A stretch of DNA of 64,000 nt, from positions 1 to 64,000 of the forward strand of contig CAVUNV010000003.1 in assembly GCA_963742925.1 (NCBI GenBank), in the 5' to 3' direction. Position 1 is the stretch's first letter, and each line of letters starts with the position of its first letter. The notes under the pieces are model-generated. The model ran no database searches, was not told where the DNA came from, and worked only from the letters and a program-made list of their open reading frames with translations. The position numbers and the translations under genes are program-made. This DNA is from PALSA-612 sp963742925 (GTDB lineage: Bacteria; Actinomycetota; Thermoleophilia; Gaiellales; Gaiellaceae). This document shows positions 11,603 to 19,757 of the stretch, one piece after another.

Positions 11603-12592
11603 ATGCTCAGGAGGGCGATCGCGCTCGCCGTGCTCGGCCTCGCCGCGCTGTCGGGCACGGCCGGCGGGCGTGCGGCGGCACCACCCGCTGCGACGCTCCT
11701 GGCCCGGTACGAGCCGGTCGTCGAGATGTACCGCTCCGACTGGAAGCCGAGCGCGGTCGAGCCGTTCCTCGCCGGCGCCGACCTCGAGCGCCTCGTCGGC
11801 AGCCGTTGGCGCCTCGTTCGCCACAGCCCCCCTGCCGCCGCGCTCGCCGGCGGCTCCTCTCGCCTGAGACTCGACACGCGCGGCTGCACGCCCGCTGTGA
11901 ACCTCGACGCCTGCTATCCGCGCTCGACGCTGCCGGCCACCGTCTACGGCCGCGTCTGGGTCAGCCCGACCGCATCCGCAGGGATCGGCACCGTGCTCCA
12001 GTACTGGTTCTTCTACCCGCTCGACGACTGGCGCAACTCGCCCACGAGGCCGACGCTCTGGCACATGCACGAGGGCGACTGGGAGGAGGTCTCGGTCGCG
12101 CTCGACGCCGCCGGCAGGCCTGTCTCGATCGCCGCGAGCCAGCACAACCTCGGCGTGACGAGAACCTGGGCACGAGCCCGGATCGTCGGCGGCACCCACC
12201 CGGTCGTCTATCCGGCGCTCGGCTCGCACGCGAACTACCTCTCGCCCGGCTTCCACGGTGTCCCGGGAGTCCCGCACGTGATCACGCCCCGGTTCTCGGG
12301 CATTCCGCTGCTCGAGCCCGACTTCACGTCCGGGCAGGTCAACTACGGCCCCGCCGGCATCGCCACCAACGCCCTCGGCATCGTCGACATCTCGTCCGGG
12401 AGCGCCCCCTGGCTCTCCTTTGCCGGCCCGTGGGGCGACGGCAGCTACGTGCTGCTCGGCCAGGCGACGAAGACGGGCACCGTGTACACGCATCTCGGCG
12501 TCGGCGACTCTCCACCCGGCCCGGCGTTTCACGGGATCTGGCGCGACCCGCTACTCCAGTTTCGGAGCTGGCCGGCCGATGACGGACATTGA
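11603..12592 (+). CDS. Secreted Vps62-like domain protein
   Basis: A 329-aa protein with a signal peptide (residues 1-25). The mature region has QYWFFYPLDDW, HEGDWEEVSVAL, SQHNLG and HPVVYPALGSHANY, the pattern found in the Vps62/DUF946 family of fungi, plants and bacteria. No biochemical activity is established for the family; the conserved HEGDWE and GSHANY could coordinate a metal or bind glycans (speculative). The ATG is 6 nt after a TACCGT -10 (11591-11596), supporting this start. The next gene also encodes a secreted protein. Confidence 0.75.
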   Translation: MLRRAIALAVLGLAALSGTAGGRAAAPPAATLLARYEPVVEMYRSDWKPSAVEPFLAGADLERLVGSRWRLVRHSPPAAALAGGSSRLRLDTRGCTPAVNLDACYPRSTLPATVYGRVWVSPTASAGIGTVLQYWFFYPLDDWRNSPTRPTLWHMHEGDWEEVSVALDAAGRPVSIAASQHNLGVTRTWARARIVGGTHPVVYPALGSHANYLSPGFHGVPGVPHVITPRFSGIPLLEPDFTSGQVNYGPAGIATNALGIVDISSGSAPWLSFAGPWGDGSYVLLGQATKTGTVYTHLGVGDSPPGPAFHGIWRDPLLQFRSWPADDGH

Positions 12593-12632
12593 CGTGTCCG
12601 CTGCAGCTCGCCCAACCCGGTAAGGCCGCCCG

Positions 12633-13205
12633 ATGCTCCCGCGCCGACGCGCCGCTCTGGGAGCGGCCGCGATGACGGCGGCCATCGGCCTGTCCGTCTC
12701 CGCTCTTCCCGATGCCGTCGCACATCCTGCGGCTGCGCATCGAGCCCGGGCCGGGTACGACGTCACGGCCCTGACCTCGCTCGACACGCGGATCGTGGCC
12801 AGGATCAACGCCGTCCGCGTCCAACGCGGGCTGGGGCGGCTGCGGCTCTCACTCCGGCTCAGGTCGGCTGCGGATTTCCACTCGTACGAGATGGCGCGGC
12901 TCGGGTACTTCTCGCACGACTCGGCCGACGGCACCTCGGCCTTCCAGCGGCTGGCGCAGTTCTACTCCTCCACCGGATACCGGCGCTGGCAGGTCGGCGA
13001 GACGCTGCTCTGGTACTCGCCCGACGTGAACGCCGCCGTCGCAGTGCGCGAATGGCTGGCGAGCCCGGAACACCGGGCGATCCTGCTCACGCCCGCCTTC
13101 CGCGAGATCGGCGTCTCCGCGCTGCACGTGTCCTCGGACCCCGGCTCCCTCCAGGGACAGGACGTCACGCTGATCACGGCCGACTTCGGCGTGCGGGCGC
13201 GATGA
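12633..13205 (+). CDS. Secreted CAP-domain (SCP-like) protein
   Basis: A 190-aa exported protein: signal peptide to about residue 30, then a CAP/SCP domain. Visible are NAVRVQRGLGRLRLS (helix 1), the His of DFHSYEMA, YFSHDSADGTSAFQRL, VGETLLWYS and WLASPEHRAILLTPAFREIG. The two His and paired Glu positions of the CAP cavity are retained. Bacterial CAP proteins are extracellular, with ligand-binding or protease-inhibitory roles largely unknown. It is followed after about 125 bp by the MshEN array. Confidence 0.85.
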   Translation: MLPRRRAALGAAAMTAAIGLSVSALPDAVAHPAAAHRARAGYDVTALTSLDTRIVARINAVRVQRGLGRLRLSLRLRSAADFHSYEMARLGYFSHDSADGTSAFQRLAQFYSSTGYRRWQVGETLLWYSPDVNAAVAVREWLASPEHRAILLTPAFREIGVSALHVSSDPGSLQGQDVTLITADFGVRAR

Positions 13206-13231
13206 CCGGCGCAAGGCCTCGACGCTCGAAC

Positions 13232-13260
13232 CTCAAGCCGGGCCTACGACCTGTCGATAT
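13232..13260 (+). promoter_or_regulatory. Sigma-28-like promoter P1 upstream of MshEN array
   Basis: CTCAAG (13232-13237), 15 nt, then GTCGATAT (13253-13260). The downstream box matches the FliA/SigD/WhiG-type -10 GCCGATA(A/T) except for one base, and the spacing matches that sigma class. The same pattern occurs twice more nearby. Confidence 0.55.
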
Positions 13261-13295
13261 CCGCGAACGGGCGCGGCGACCACGCCGGGCGAAAT

Positions 13296-13324
13296 CTCAA
13301 GCCAGCTCGATCTCGTGACGATAA
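13296..13324 (+). promoter_or_regulatory. Sigma-28-like promoter P2 of MshEN gene A
   Basis: CTCAAG (13296-13301), 15 nt, GACGATAA (13317-13324), just before the ribosome site AAGGGGAG and the ATG at 13333. With a start only 8 nt downstream the transcript would have almost no leader, so P1 may supply the SD-containing message. Confidence 0.6.
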
Positions 13325-13332
13325 GGGGAGAT

Positions 13333-14491
13333 ATGGAAGCGGTAGACAGTTCCGGGCGATCGCTCGGCGAGCTGTTCGTCGAGCGGGGCCTGATCTCGCA
13401 GTCCGAGCTGGAGCTGGCTCGTGCCGAGGAGGCCGCGACCAACCGGCGCCTGACGGACATCCTCGTCCGCCGCGGGCTCGTCAGCGGACACGACATCACG
13501 AGCGCGCTCATGGAGCAGCTCGACCAGTTCAATTCGCGTCCGGCGGCAGGGCAGCCCGAGACGTCCGCCGTCGACCCCGCCGAATCCGCCTCCGGGCCGA
13601 AGCCCGAGCTCGTGCTGCTCGACGGCGAGAACCAGACGCCAGAAGAGCCGGCCTTCGAAGTCCGCCTCGACGCGGAGCCTGCCGCGACCGCGCCTGCGTC
13701 GACAGACGAGCGAGCCCGACGATCGCGCATCCGTGCCGGTCGCGGTCACGGCCGGCCTCCCGTCTCCCGAGACGCACGGAGGCGACTCACCCGAGCCTCA
13801 GGCCCTGATCCAGGAAGCTGACAGCCGCCGGAATGCCGCCGAGGCCGAGCTGGCGGCTCTCGGACAAGTCTGGCAGGCGCTGCAACAGACCCAGGCCGAG
13901 CTCGAGAGTCACAGCCTCTCCACGCCCGCGCTCGCGCTCGAGCTCGACGCGACGCAGGCACGACTTCGCACGCGCGAGAACGAGCTCTCGGCCGAGATCA
14001 CCCGCTGGGAAGGCGCGCGCCAGGAGGCCGAGCGGGCTGCCGCCGAGCTGGACGAGCTTCGGCGGAAGCTGTCCGACAAGGTGCACGAGCTCTCCGAGAC
14101 ACAGGCAGTGGCCGCCACGTGGTCGGCTCGCGTCGCCGAGCTCGAGGCGGAGATCGAGGACCTCACCGGTCGCGCCACGGCGGCCGCGCACGTCCTCGAG
14201 GTGCTTGCCACGACTCGCTTTGCCGCCCCGGCCACCGAGACGCTGCCCGCGCCTGACGTGGAGGCCGAGGCGTCGCCTCCGGAACACGAGACGGCGGGCT
14301 CCGAGGCCGGCTTCCTGTACTTCGTTCCGAACGACGAGAGCTACGACCTCGTCGAGCGCGAAGGGGCGGCTCCCGAGGTGGACGAGGTCGTCAAGGTCGG
14401 AGAGCTCCTGTACGTCGTCACGAAGATCGGGCGCTCGCCGCTCCCGTCCGACGCTCGTAGCTGCGTCTTCCTCGCGGCCCTCCAGACGTAA
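13333..14491 (+). CDS. MshEN-coiled-coil protein A (frameshifted)
   Basis: First of three tandem paralogues. Residues 10-33 and 39-62 form two 24-residue motifs separated by 5 residues (SLGELFVERG...RAEE, then RLTDILVRRG...LMEQ), the bipartite pattern of the c-di-GMP-binding MshEN domain. A Pro/Glu-rich linker, a coiled coil of about 130 residues and a C-terminal domain (GFLYFVPNDESYDLVERE...CVFLAAL) follow. N- and C-terminal parts lie in adjacent frames: one extra base near 13705-13722 separates them, because past that point frame 2 reads SEPDDRASVPVAV and continues naturally. The ATG at 13333 has AAGGGGAG upstream. Likely a cytoplasmic c-di-GMP receptor or scaffold (inference). Confidence 0.7.
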
Positions 14492-14559
14492 GGGGCACCG
14501 GCACGTTGCGTGAGCGCCGCCCGGAGGCTCGTCGGCGTCCGCGGCGGCGCCCCGTATCC

Positions 14560-14588
14560 CTCAAGTGGTGACCCCGAACGGACGATAA
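14560..14588 (+). promoter_or_regulatory. Sigma-28-like promoter of MshEN gene B
   Basis: CTCAAG (14560-14565), 15 nt, GACGATAA (14581-14588); the same boxes and spacing as P2 of gene A, and 8 nt before the ATG at 14597. Confidence 0.6.
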
Positions 14589-14596
14589 CCAGACCG

Positions 14597-15497
14597 ATGC
14601 ACGCTGCCGAGATCAACTGGCGCCCGCTCGGGGAGCTGTTCGTGGAGCAGGGCCTCATCAGCGACGACGAGCTCGAGGAAGCACTCACCGAGCAGAGGGA
14701 GACCCAGGCGCGGCTCGGCCAGATCCTCGTCTCGAGGGGACTGGTCTCCGGGCCCGAGCTGACGCGGGTGCTCGTCGACCAGCTCGGCCGGTCGCTCGAG
14801 AAGGACGGCGAGTCGAGATTGCGCCCCTTCGATCGTGGCCAGCGCGAGAACGCGCGTGCGGAGCACCCCACCTTGACGGCCGTCGAGGCCCCGAACGACT
14901 CCCCGAACCGGAATGGGTCCGACGCCGCAGACGTGCACGAGACCGAGCCGGCATCGACGCCGTCGGCATTCGAGGCCGCGCTCGCGGAGGAGCGCGAGGG
15001 CCTGGAAGCCGCGCTCAACGAGCGGCGGGCGGCGCTGCAGGCCGCGCTTGCCAAAGCCCCGGCCCCGCCCCAGCCCGAGCCTCAGCCCCAGCGCCCCACC
15101 CCAGCCCGACGTTCCGCCGAGCACGCCTGCCACACCTGCCCCGGCCGACGACGCGGAAGACATCGCCACCGCAGCCCGTGAGCAGATGGAGGCGCTGAAC
15201 GCCCGCCTCGCCGCGCTCGAGGCGTCGTTCGCCGACGAGCGGGCAAAACACCGTCAGTCACTCGAGGAGCTCGAGGCGGAGCGCTCCGGCCACCGCCGTG
15301 TGATCCAGGAGCTCGACCAGGCCCGCGGCCAGGCTCGTCTCGAGACCTCTGAGCTCCGATCGTCGCTCGAGAAGCTGCGGGCGGAGCTGACCCGACTGGA
15401 CGAGACGACGTCATGGTTCGAGTACTGGTCGGGAAGCGCCGCGCTGCCGACTGTGGAGACGGAGCCCGGGGCACCGGCACCTGAGCGAAACCTCTAG
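14597..15497 (+). CDS. MshEN-coiled-coil protein B (frameshifted)
   Basis: Second paralogue. Residues 10-33 (PLGELFVEQG...ALTEQ) and 39-62 (RLGQILVSRG...VLVDQ) are a near-consensus MshEN pair with the RLG and terminal Gln intact in motif 2. A linker, an Ala/Glu-rich helix, a Pro/Gln-rich stretch and a coiled coil (about residues 195-285) follow; unlike A and C it lacks the C-terminal beta-like domain. The frame changes by one extra base in the C-rich run at about 15061-15110: past it the other frame reads PQPDVPPSTPATPAPADDAED and then the coiled coil. The ATG at 14597 aligns exactly with the starts of A and C. Confidence 0.7.
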
Positions 15498-15529
15498 CGG
15501 ACCCGGCCTGAAGCGACCATAGTGGGAGC

Positions 15530-16309
15530 ATGGATGTCTCTGACTCCGCGCCGTTTCTCCTTGGGAAACTGCTCCTCGAGAGCGGCTCGCTGACGGAGGA
15601 ACAGCTCGAGGACGCGCTCCTCGAGCAGCGCATCACACACAAGCGACTGGGCTCGATCCTCGTCTCGAAGGGGATCATCACGGCACCGGAGTTGACGGCC
15701 GGTCTCGTGGCCCAGATCGGCGGCGAGACGGAGCCCGTGCAGACGGCCGCCGCCGTGGTTCCGGACGAGCATCGGCCCGCGGAGGGCGACACCCGCAGCT
15801 CGGGCGGGTCACGCCGGTTCCGCCGGGGCAAAGCCCGTGCACAGGCCGAAGCCGAGCTTCAGGAGCTGCGCAGCACGACCGAGGTCCAGATCGGCGATCT
15901 CACGCGCAGGCTCGAGCAGGCAACGCTGGAGCTCGCCGCTCGCGACACGAGGCTCACCGATCTCGAGTCCCGCCTCCACGCGTCCGAGCGCGAACGGGGA
16001 CGCCTGCTGGACGCGCTGCGCGCCGAGGTCCAGTTGCAGGAGTCGGCGCTCCAGGCGGTTCGACGTCTCGAATCGGCGGTCGGCAACGGCAAGCCGGCCG
16101 GCGAGCCCGCACCGTCCGCCACGGAGGCCGAGGGCTACCTGGCGCTCGCGCCCCGTCCCGGCGGCGGCCACTCGCTCCTCGAGCTCGACGGCCGGCCTCC
16201 GGCGGTCGGCAGCGAGATCCAGCTGGGCGACCGGCGCCTCGTCGTGGCATCGCACGGGCCGGCGCCGCTGGCGTTCGATCCGCGTGTCTGCGTACGGCTG
16301 AAGGCGTAG
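15530..16309 (+). CDS. MshEN-coiled-coil protein C (intact)
   Basis: Third paralogue and the only one in a single frame (259 aa). Residues 10-33 (LLGKLLLESG...ALLEQ), spacer RITHK, and residues 39-62 (RLGSILVSKG...LVAQ) give the 24-5-24 MshEN layout. A basic patch near residue 95, a coiled coil at about 100-190 and a C-terminal domain (GYLALAPRPGGGHSLLELDG...CVRLKA) follow. The C-domain aligns with that of paralogue A (G-x-L...P...L...G...VV...PL..D.R.CV.L). There is no ATPase domain, so it is not a pilus motor. A CATAGT -10 lies 6 nt before the ATG; GGGAG may instead act as SD. Confidence 0.8.
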   Translation: MDVSDSAPFLLGKLLLESGSLTEEQLEDALLEQRITHKRLGSILVSKGIITAPELTAGLVAQIGGETEPVQTAAAVVPDEHRPAEGDTRSSGGSRRFRRGKARAQAEAELQELRSTTEVQIGDLTRRLEQATLELAARDTRLTDLESRLHASERERGRLLDALRAEVQLQESALQAVRRLESAVGNGKPAGEPAPSATEAEGYLALAPRPGGGHSLLELDGRPPAVGSEIQLGDRRLVVASHGPAPLAFDPRVCVRLKA

Positions 16310-16367
16310 CCACAACGCGGCCCCGGTCGGCTCGGGGCTCCAGCGGGAGCAGCGTAGAGTGCCGGTC

Positions 16368-17906
16368 GTGATTCTCGAGAACGCGGTCGTCCGCACGCTC
16401 GATCGCTCGCTGCCGGTCACGCGCGCACTCGCGATCGCGGGTGAGCGGATCGCGGGCGGCGTCGGCACGCACGAGCTCGCACTCGCGAGCCCGGAGGTCG
16501 TCGACCTGGGCGGCCGCGCCGTCGTCCCGGGATTCAGCGACGCGCACGTCCACTTCCCGACCTGGGCGCTCGCGCAGCGACAGATCGACCTGGACGGCTG
16601 CCGGACGCTCGACGAGGCGCTCGCCCGCATCCGAGAGGCGCCCTCGCCCGAGCCCGGCCACTGGATCCGCGCCTACGGCTGGCGGAGCGGCGACTGGTCA
16701 CCGCCGGTCGAGCCCACGCGTGCCGATCTCGACGCGATCACCGGCACGGCTCCGGCGGCGCTCATCTCCAAGGACTACCACTCGCTGTGGCTCAACTCCG
16801 CCGCTCTGGCGCAGGCGAACGGCGATCTCGAGGTCGCAGGCGGCGTCGTCGAACGCGGCGAGGACGGCGAGCCGACCGGAGTGCTGCGCGAGGAGGCGGC
16901 CTGGCGGTTCAAGCAGCGCTACCTGGTCGTCTCCGACGACGAGTACGTGGAGGCGATGCGGGCCGGCGTGCGGCTGGCCCTGTCCCGCGGCGTCACGGCC
17001 GTCCACGACAAGGACGGCTGGCTCGGCGCGCCACGGTTGTGGCAGCGCCTACAGGCCGAGGGCGGGCTTGGAATCCGGGTCTGGCAGTCGCTGCCCCACG
17101 ACCGGATCGGCGCGCTCGAGGCGCTCGGCGTCAGCTCGGGAATCGGAGACGACTTCCCCCGGATCGGCTACCTGAAGGTGTTCATGGACGGCACGCTCGG
17201 CTCCGAGACGGCGCTCATGCTGGACGGCTCCGGAGTCGAGATCACGAGCACGGAGGAGCTCGCGGACATCGTCCGCCGTGCCGCCCGGATCGGCTGGCCG
17301 GTGGCCGTCCACGCGATCGGCGACCGGGCAAACCGGAACGCGCTCGACGCGTTCGAGCAGACGGCCGACGCGTGGCGCCCCCGCGGGCTGCGACACCGGA
17401 TCGAGCACGCGCAGTGCCTGGCACCGGAGGATGTCGCCCGGTTCGGAGCGATCGGCGTGGCCGCCTCCGTCCAGTTCACCCACGCGCCGTCCGACCGCGA
17501 GCTGGCCGAGCGGTTCTGGCCCGACCGGCTCGACGGCGCGTATCCCTGGCGCTCGCTGCTCGACTCGGGCGCCGTGCTCGCGAACGGCTCCGACGCGCCG
17601 ATCGAGGAGCTCGACCCCCTCGCCGGCATCCGCGCGGGGGCCCTTCGAACAACGGACGAGCGTCCCGCCTGGCGGCCCGAGCAGGCCGTGACGGTCGAGG
17701 AGGCGCTCGTCGCGACCTGCGTCGCCCCGGCCTGGCTCACGGGAGACGAACGCCGCCGTGGCAAGCTGCTCCCGGGCTACCTCGCCGACCTGGTCGTGCT
17801 CGACCGCGACCCGGTGACGTGTCCGCCCGAGGAGCTCGCAGAGGTGCGCGTCGTCGCGACGATGGTCGGCGGACGCTGGGCGTTCAACCCGCCCCCCTGG
17901 CACTGA
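16368..17906 (+). CDS. Amidohydrolase 3 (YtcJ-like) family enzyme
   Basis: Metal-dependent amidohydrolase of 512 aa, similar in layout to YtcJ/exoenzyme-regulatory AepA-like proteins. Landmarks are the N-terminal composite beta domain, FSDAHVHFP (HxH metal ligands), the active-site segment GYLKVFMDGTLGSETA, AVHAIGDRANR, RIEHAQCL and NGSDAPIEELDPL. The GTG at 16368 was chosen because TAGAGT (16355-16360) is 7 nt before it; GTG 16359 is the alternative. The substrate cannot be told from sequence. The creatininase-family gene starts 4 nt downstream, suggesting co-transcription. Confidence 0.85.
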   Translation: MILENAVVRTLDRSLPVTRALAIAGERIAGGVGTHELALASPEVVDLGGRAVVPGFSDAHVHFPTWALAQRQIDLDGCRTLDEALARIREAPSPEPGHWIRAYGWRSGDWSPPVEPTRADLDAITGTAPAALISKDYHSLWLNSAALAQANGDLEVAGGVVERGEDGEPTGVLREEAAWRFKQRYLVVSDDEYVEAMRAGVRLALSRGVTAVHDKDGWLGAPRLWQRLQAEGGLGIRVWQSLPHDRIGALEALGVSSGIGDDFPRIGYLKVFMDGTLGSETALMLDGSGVEITSTEELADIVRRAARIGWPVAVHAIGDRANRNALDAFEQTADAWRPRGLRHRIEHAQCLAPEDVARFGAIGVAASVQFTHAPSDRELAERFWPDRLDGAYPWRSLLDSGAVLANGSDAPIEELDPLAGIRAGALRTTDERPAWRPEQAVTVEEALVATCVAPAWLTGDERRRGKLLPGYLADLVVLDRDPVTCPPEELAEVRVVATMVGGRWAFNPPPWH

Positions 17907-17910
17907 GACC

Positions 17911-18604
17911 ATGAGGATCGCCGACCTGAACTGGATGCAGGTCGAGGAGTACCTCGAGCGCGACGACCGGGTCGTCCTGCCCATCGGCTCGACCGAGCAG
18001 CACGGCTACCTGTCGCTCGCCACCGACGTGACCCTGGCGGAGCGCGTCTCGGTGGAGGCCGCCGAGCCGCTCGGCGTGCCCGTCATGCCGGTGCTGCCGT
18101 TCGGCGTCGCGCCGGGCTTCACCGCGTACCCGGGCACGGTGTCGATCCGACTCGAGACGCTCGTCCAGGTGCTGACCGAGGCGCTCGACGCGCTCCACGG
18201 CCACGGCTTCCGCCGCTTCCTCGTCGTGAACGGCCACGGCGGCAACGCCGGCGCCGAGGCGCCACTCGTCGCGTGGGCGCAGGGACCGGGACGAGACACG
18301 GCTCCGCTTCCACAGCTGGTACGCCGGCGAGCGCACCGTGGCTGCAGCGGAGGCGCTCCACCCGAACCCGACGCACGCCAACTGGTTCGAGAACTTCCCG
18401 TGGACTCGACTTCCGGGCGTGGCGATGCCGGACGGGCCGAAACCGATGGCGGAGATCGACGAGTTCGGCGACCCGCACGAGGTGCGTCGCATGCTCGGCG
18501 ACGGCACGTTCGGCGGCGCCTACGAGCGCCCTGACGAGGAGATGCTCCGGCTCTGGGAGGTCGCGGTCGGCGAGGTCCGCGAGCTGATCGAGTCCGGCTG
18601 GTAG
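17911..18604 (+). CDS. Creatininase-family amidohydrolase (frameshifted)
   Basis: Creatininase/MftE-like hydrolase, about 230 aa. Landmarks: VVLPIGSTEQHGYLSLATD (Glu and His metal ligands), a VLPFGVAPGFTAYPGT substrate-loop segment, LVVNGHGGNAG, and after the break LHPNPTHANWFENFPWTR. The first half is in one frame and the second in the +1 frame. Deleting one G from the GGG at 18282-18284 restores a continuous reading (AWAQDRDETRLRFHSWYAGE). Annotated as one gene on that basis. It follows the amidohydrolase by 4 nt. It could act on a cyclic amide or be an MftE-type peptidase; no mycofactocin genes are nearby. Confidence 0.75.
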
Positions 18605-18608
18605 AGCC

Positions 18609-19358
18609 TCAGCGGCGCAGCCGGCGGCGCTTCCGTGTCTCCGGGCGGCGTGGGATCGGCGCGTCCGTGATGATCGCCATCGGCACCTCGAGCGTCAGCC
18701 AGCGCGCGAGCACGGGGTCGTTGACCGCCTCGACGGCGCCGACCAGCCCCGCCTCGCGCACGTCCGGCGTGTGCGCGTCGCTCGCCAGCAGATGCGCCAG
18801 CCCGCGTTCGATCAGCTCGAACGCAGCCGACTGCGAGGAGCGGCCGATCCTGCCGTCGAGCGACGCGGCCGTGATCTGGACGAGCGCGCCGGCGTCGACG
18901 AGCGGCCGCAGCTCGTCCGGGTCGCGCTGCACCTCGGCGTTCCGCTCCGGATGGGCGATCACGGGCGTGATCTCCCTGCTCACGAGCTGGAACACCCACT
19001 CGTGCAGGGACAGGGGCCAGCCGGCGTACGGGAACTCGACCAGCAGATAGCGCGGGCTGCCGCCGAGCCCGAAGCGGGCGAGATCGTCCTCCGAGAGCCG
19101 GCCGAGCCAGTCGATCGCGATCTCGCCTCCGGGGCGCACCTCGACCGGGATCCCCGCGCGCTTGACTGCCGCCCGGAGCTCCGCGACGAGCCGCTCCATC
19201 GTCGCCGCCTCGGTCGGGTAGTCGTCGCGCACGTGAGGGGTCGCCGCGATCACGCGGACGCCGTCCGACGCCGCCTTCCGGGCGATCTCGAGGCTTTCCT
19301 CGATCGTCGCCGGGCCGTCGTCGACGCCCGGCAGGATGTGGGAATGGAGGTCGATCAC
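18609..19358 (-). CDS. CpsB/YwqE-type PHP-domain tyrosine phosphatase
   Basis: Mn-dependent phosphoesterase of the PHP superfamily, typical of capsule/exopolysaccharide regulation (CpsB, YwqE). The 249-aa protein has DLHSHILPGVDDGP, AATPHVRDDY, the Glu of GGEIAIDW, PVIAHPERN and LASDAHTPDVR, the expected order of metal ligands. The start is GTG 19358 because the PHP motif begins at residue 3 and a TACGGT -10 is 7 nt upstream. A basic tail (RKRRRLRR) is unusual and may contact nucleic acid or membrane. No cognate tyrosine kinase or EPS genes are seen in the window. It is divergent from hxlR. Confidence 0.85.
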   Translation of the reverse strand: MIDLHSHILPGVDDGPATIEESLEIARKAASDGVRVIAATPHVRDDYPTEAATMERLVAELRAAVKRAGIPVEVRPGGEIAIDWLGRLSEDDLARFGLGGSPRYLLVEFPYAGWPLSLHEWVFQLVSREITPVIAHPERNAEVQRDPDELRPLVDAGALVQITAASLDGRIGRSSQSAAFELIERGLAHLLASDAHTPDVREAGLVGAVEAVNDPVLARWLTLEVPMAIITDAPIPRRPETRKRRRLRR

Positions 19359-19376
19359 GGGCGCAACCGTACCGAG

Positions 19377-19382
19377 TACACT
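19377..19382 (+). promoter_or_regulatory. -10 element of the HxlR-family gene
   Basis: TACACT, 6 nt before the GTG at 19389; identical in sequence and spacing to that of the acyl-CoA dehydrogenase gene. Confidence 0.6.
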
Positions 19383-19388
19383 GGGTGT

Positions 19389-19757
19389 GTGGCTGTACGC
19401 ACGATGAAGGAGGTGCACGATCAGACGTGTGCCGTCGCCTGTTGCGCCGACATCATCGGCGCGAAATGGACGGCGCTGCTCGTCCACGACCTCTCGGAGG
19501 GGCCGCGCCGGTTCTCGGAGCTCGAGCATTCGTGCCGCGGGATCAGCCCGCGCACGCTGTCGGAACGGCTGCGGCTGCTCGAGCAGGAGAGGATCGTCCT
19601 CCGTCGCAGCTACAGCGAGACGCCGCCGCGTGTCGAGTACGAGCTCACGGAGAAGGGCGCGTCGCTTCTGCCGATCATCAAGGCGATGAGCGACTTCGGC
19701 CACGCCTGGCTCGTGCCCGAGCACGACCACTCGGCCGACCTCGCCCGAACCGGCTAG
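19389..19757 (+). CDS. HxlR-family transcriptional regulator
   Basis: A 122-aa winged-helix repressor/activator. The typical HxlR order is visible: CADIIGAKWTALLVHDL, PRRFSELE, ISPRTLSERLRLLEQ, PRVEYELTEKG. Three cysteines in the N-terminal segment (TCAVACC) could sense oxidants or electrophiles, as in HypR- and QorR-like members. The GTG at 19389 is set by a -10 6 nt upstream; ATG 19404 is a shorter option. It is divergent from the PHP phosphatase with a 30-bp gap, so autoregulation would affect both. Its 3' end overlaps the M20 peptidase gene by 4 nt. Confidence 0.85.
   Translation: MAVRTMKEVHDQTCAVACCADIIGAKWTALLVHDLSEGPRRFSELEHSCRGISPRTLSERLRLLEQERIVLRRSYSETPPRVEYELTEKGASLLPIIKAMSDFGHAWLVPEHDHSADLARTG

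Noticed and set aside
13705..15110. Programmed +1 frameshifting in MshEN genes A and B
   Set aside because: Both breaks are +1 in linkers, which was tempting, but paralogue C is intact and the same kind of extra base disrupts unrelated genes such as ispE and tatD, so error is the simpler cause.
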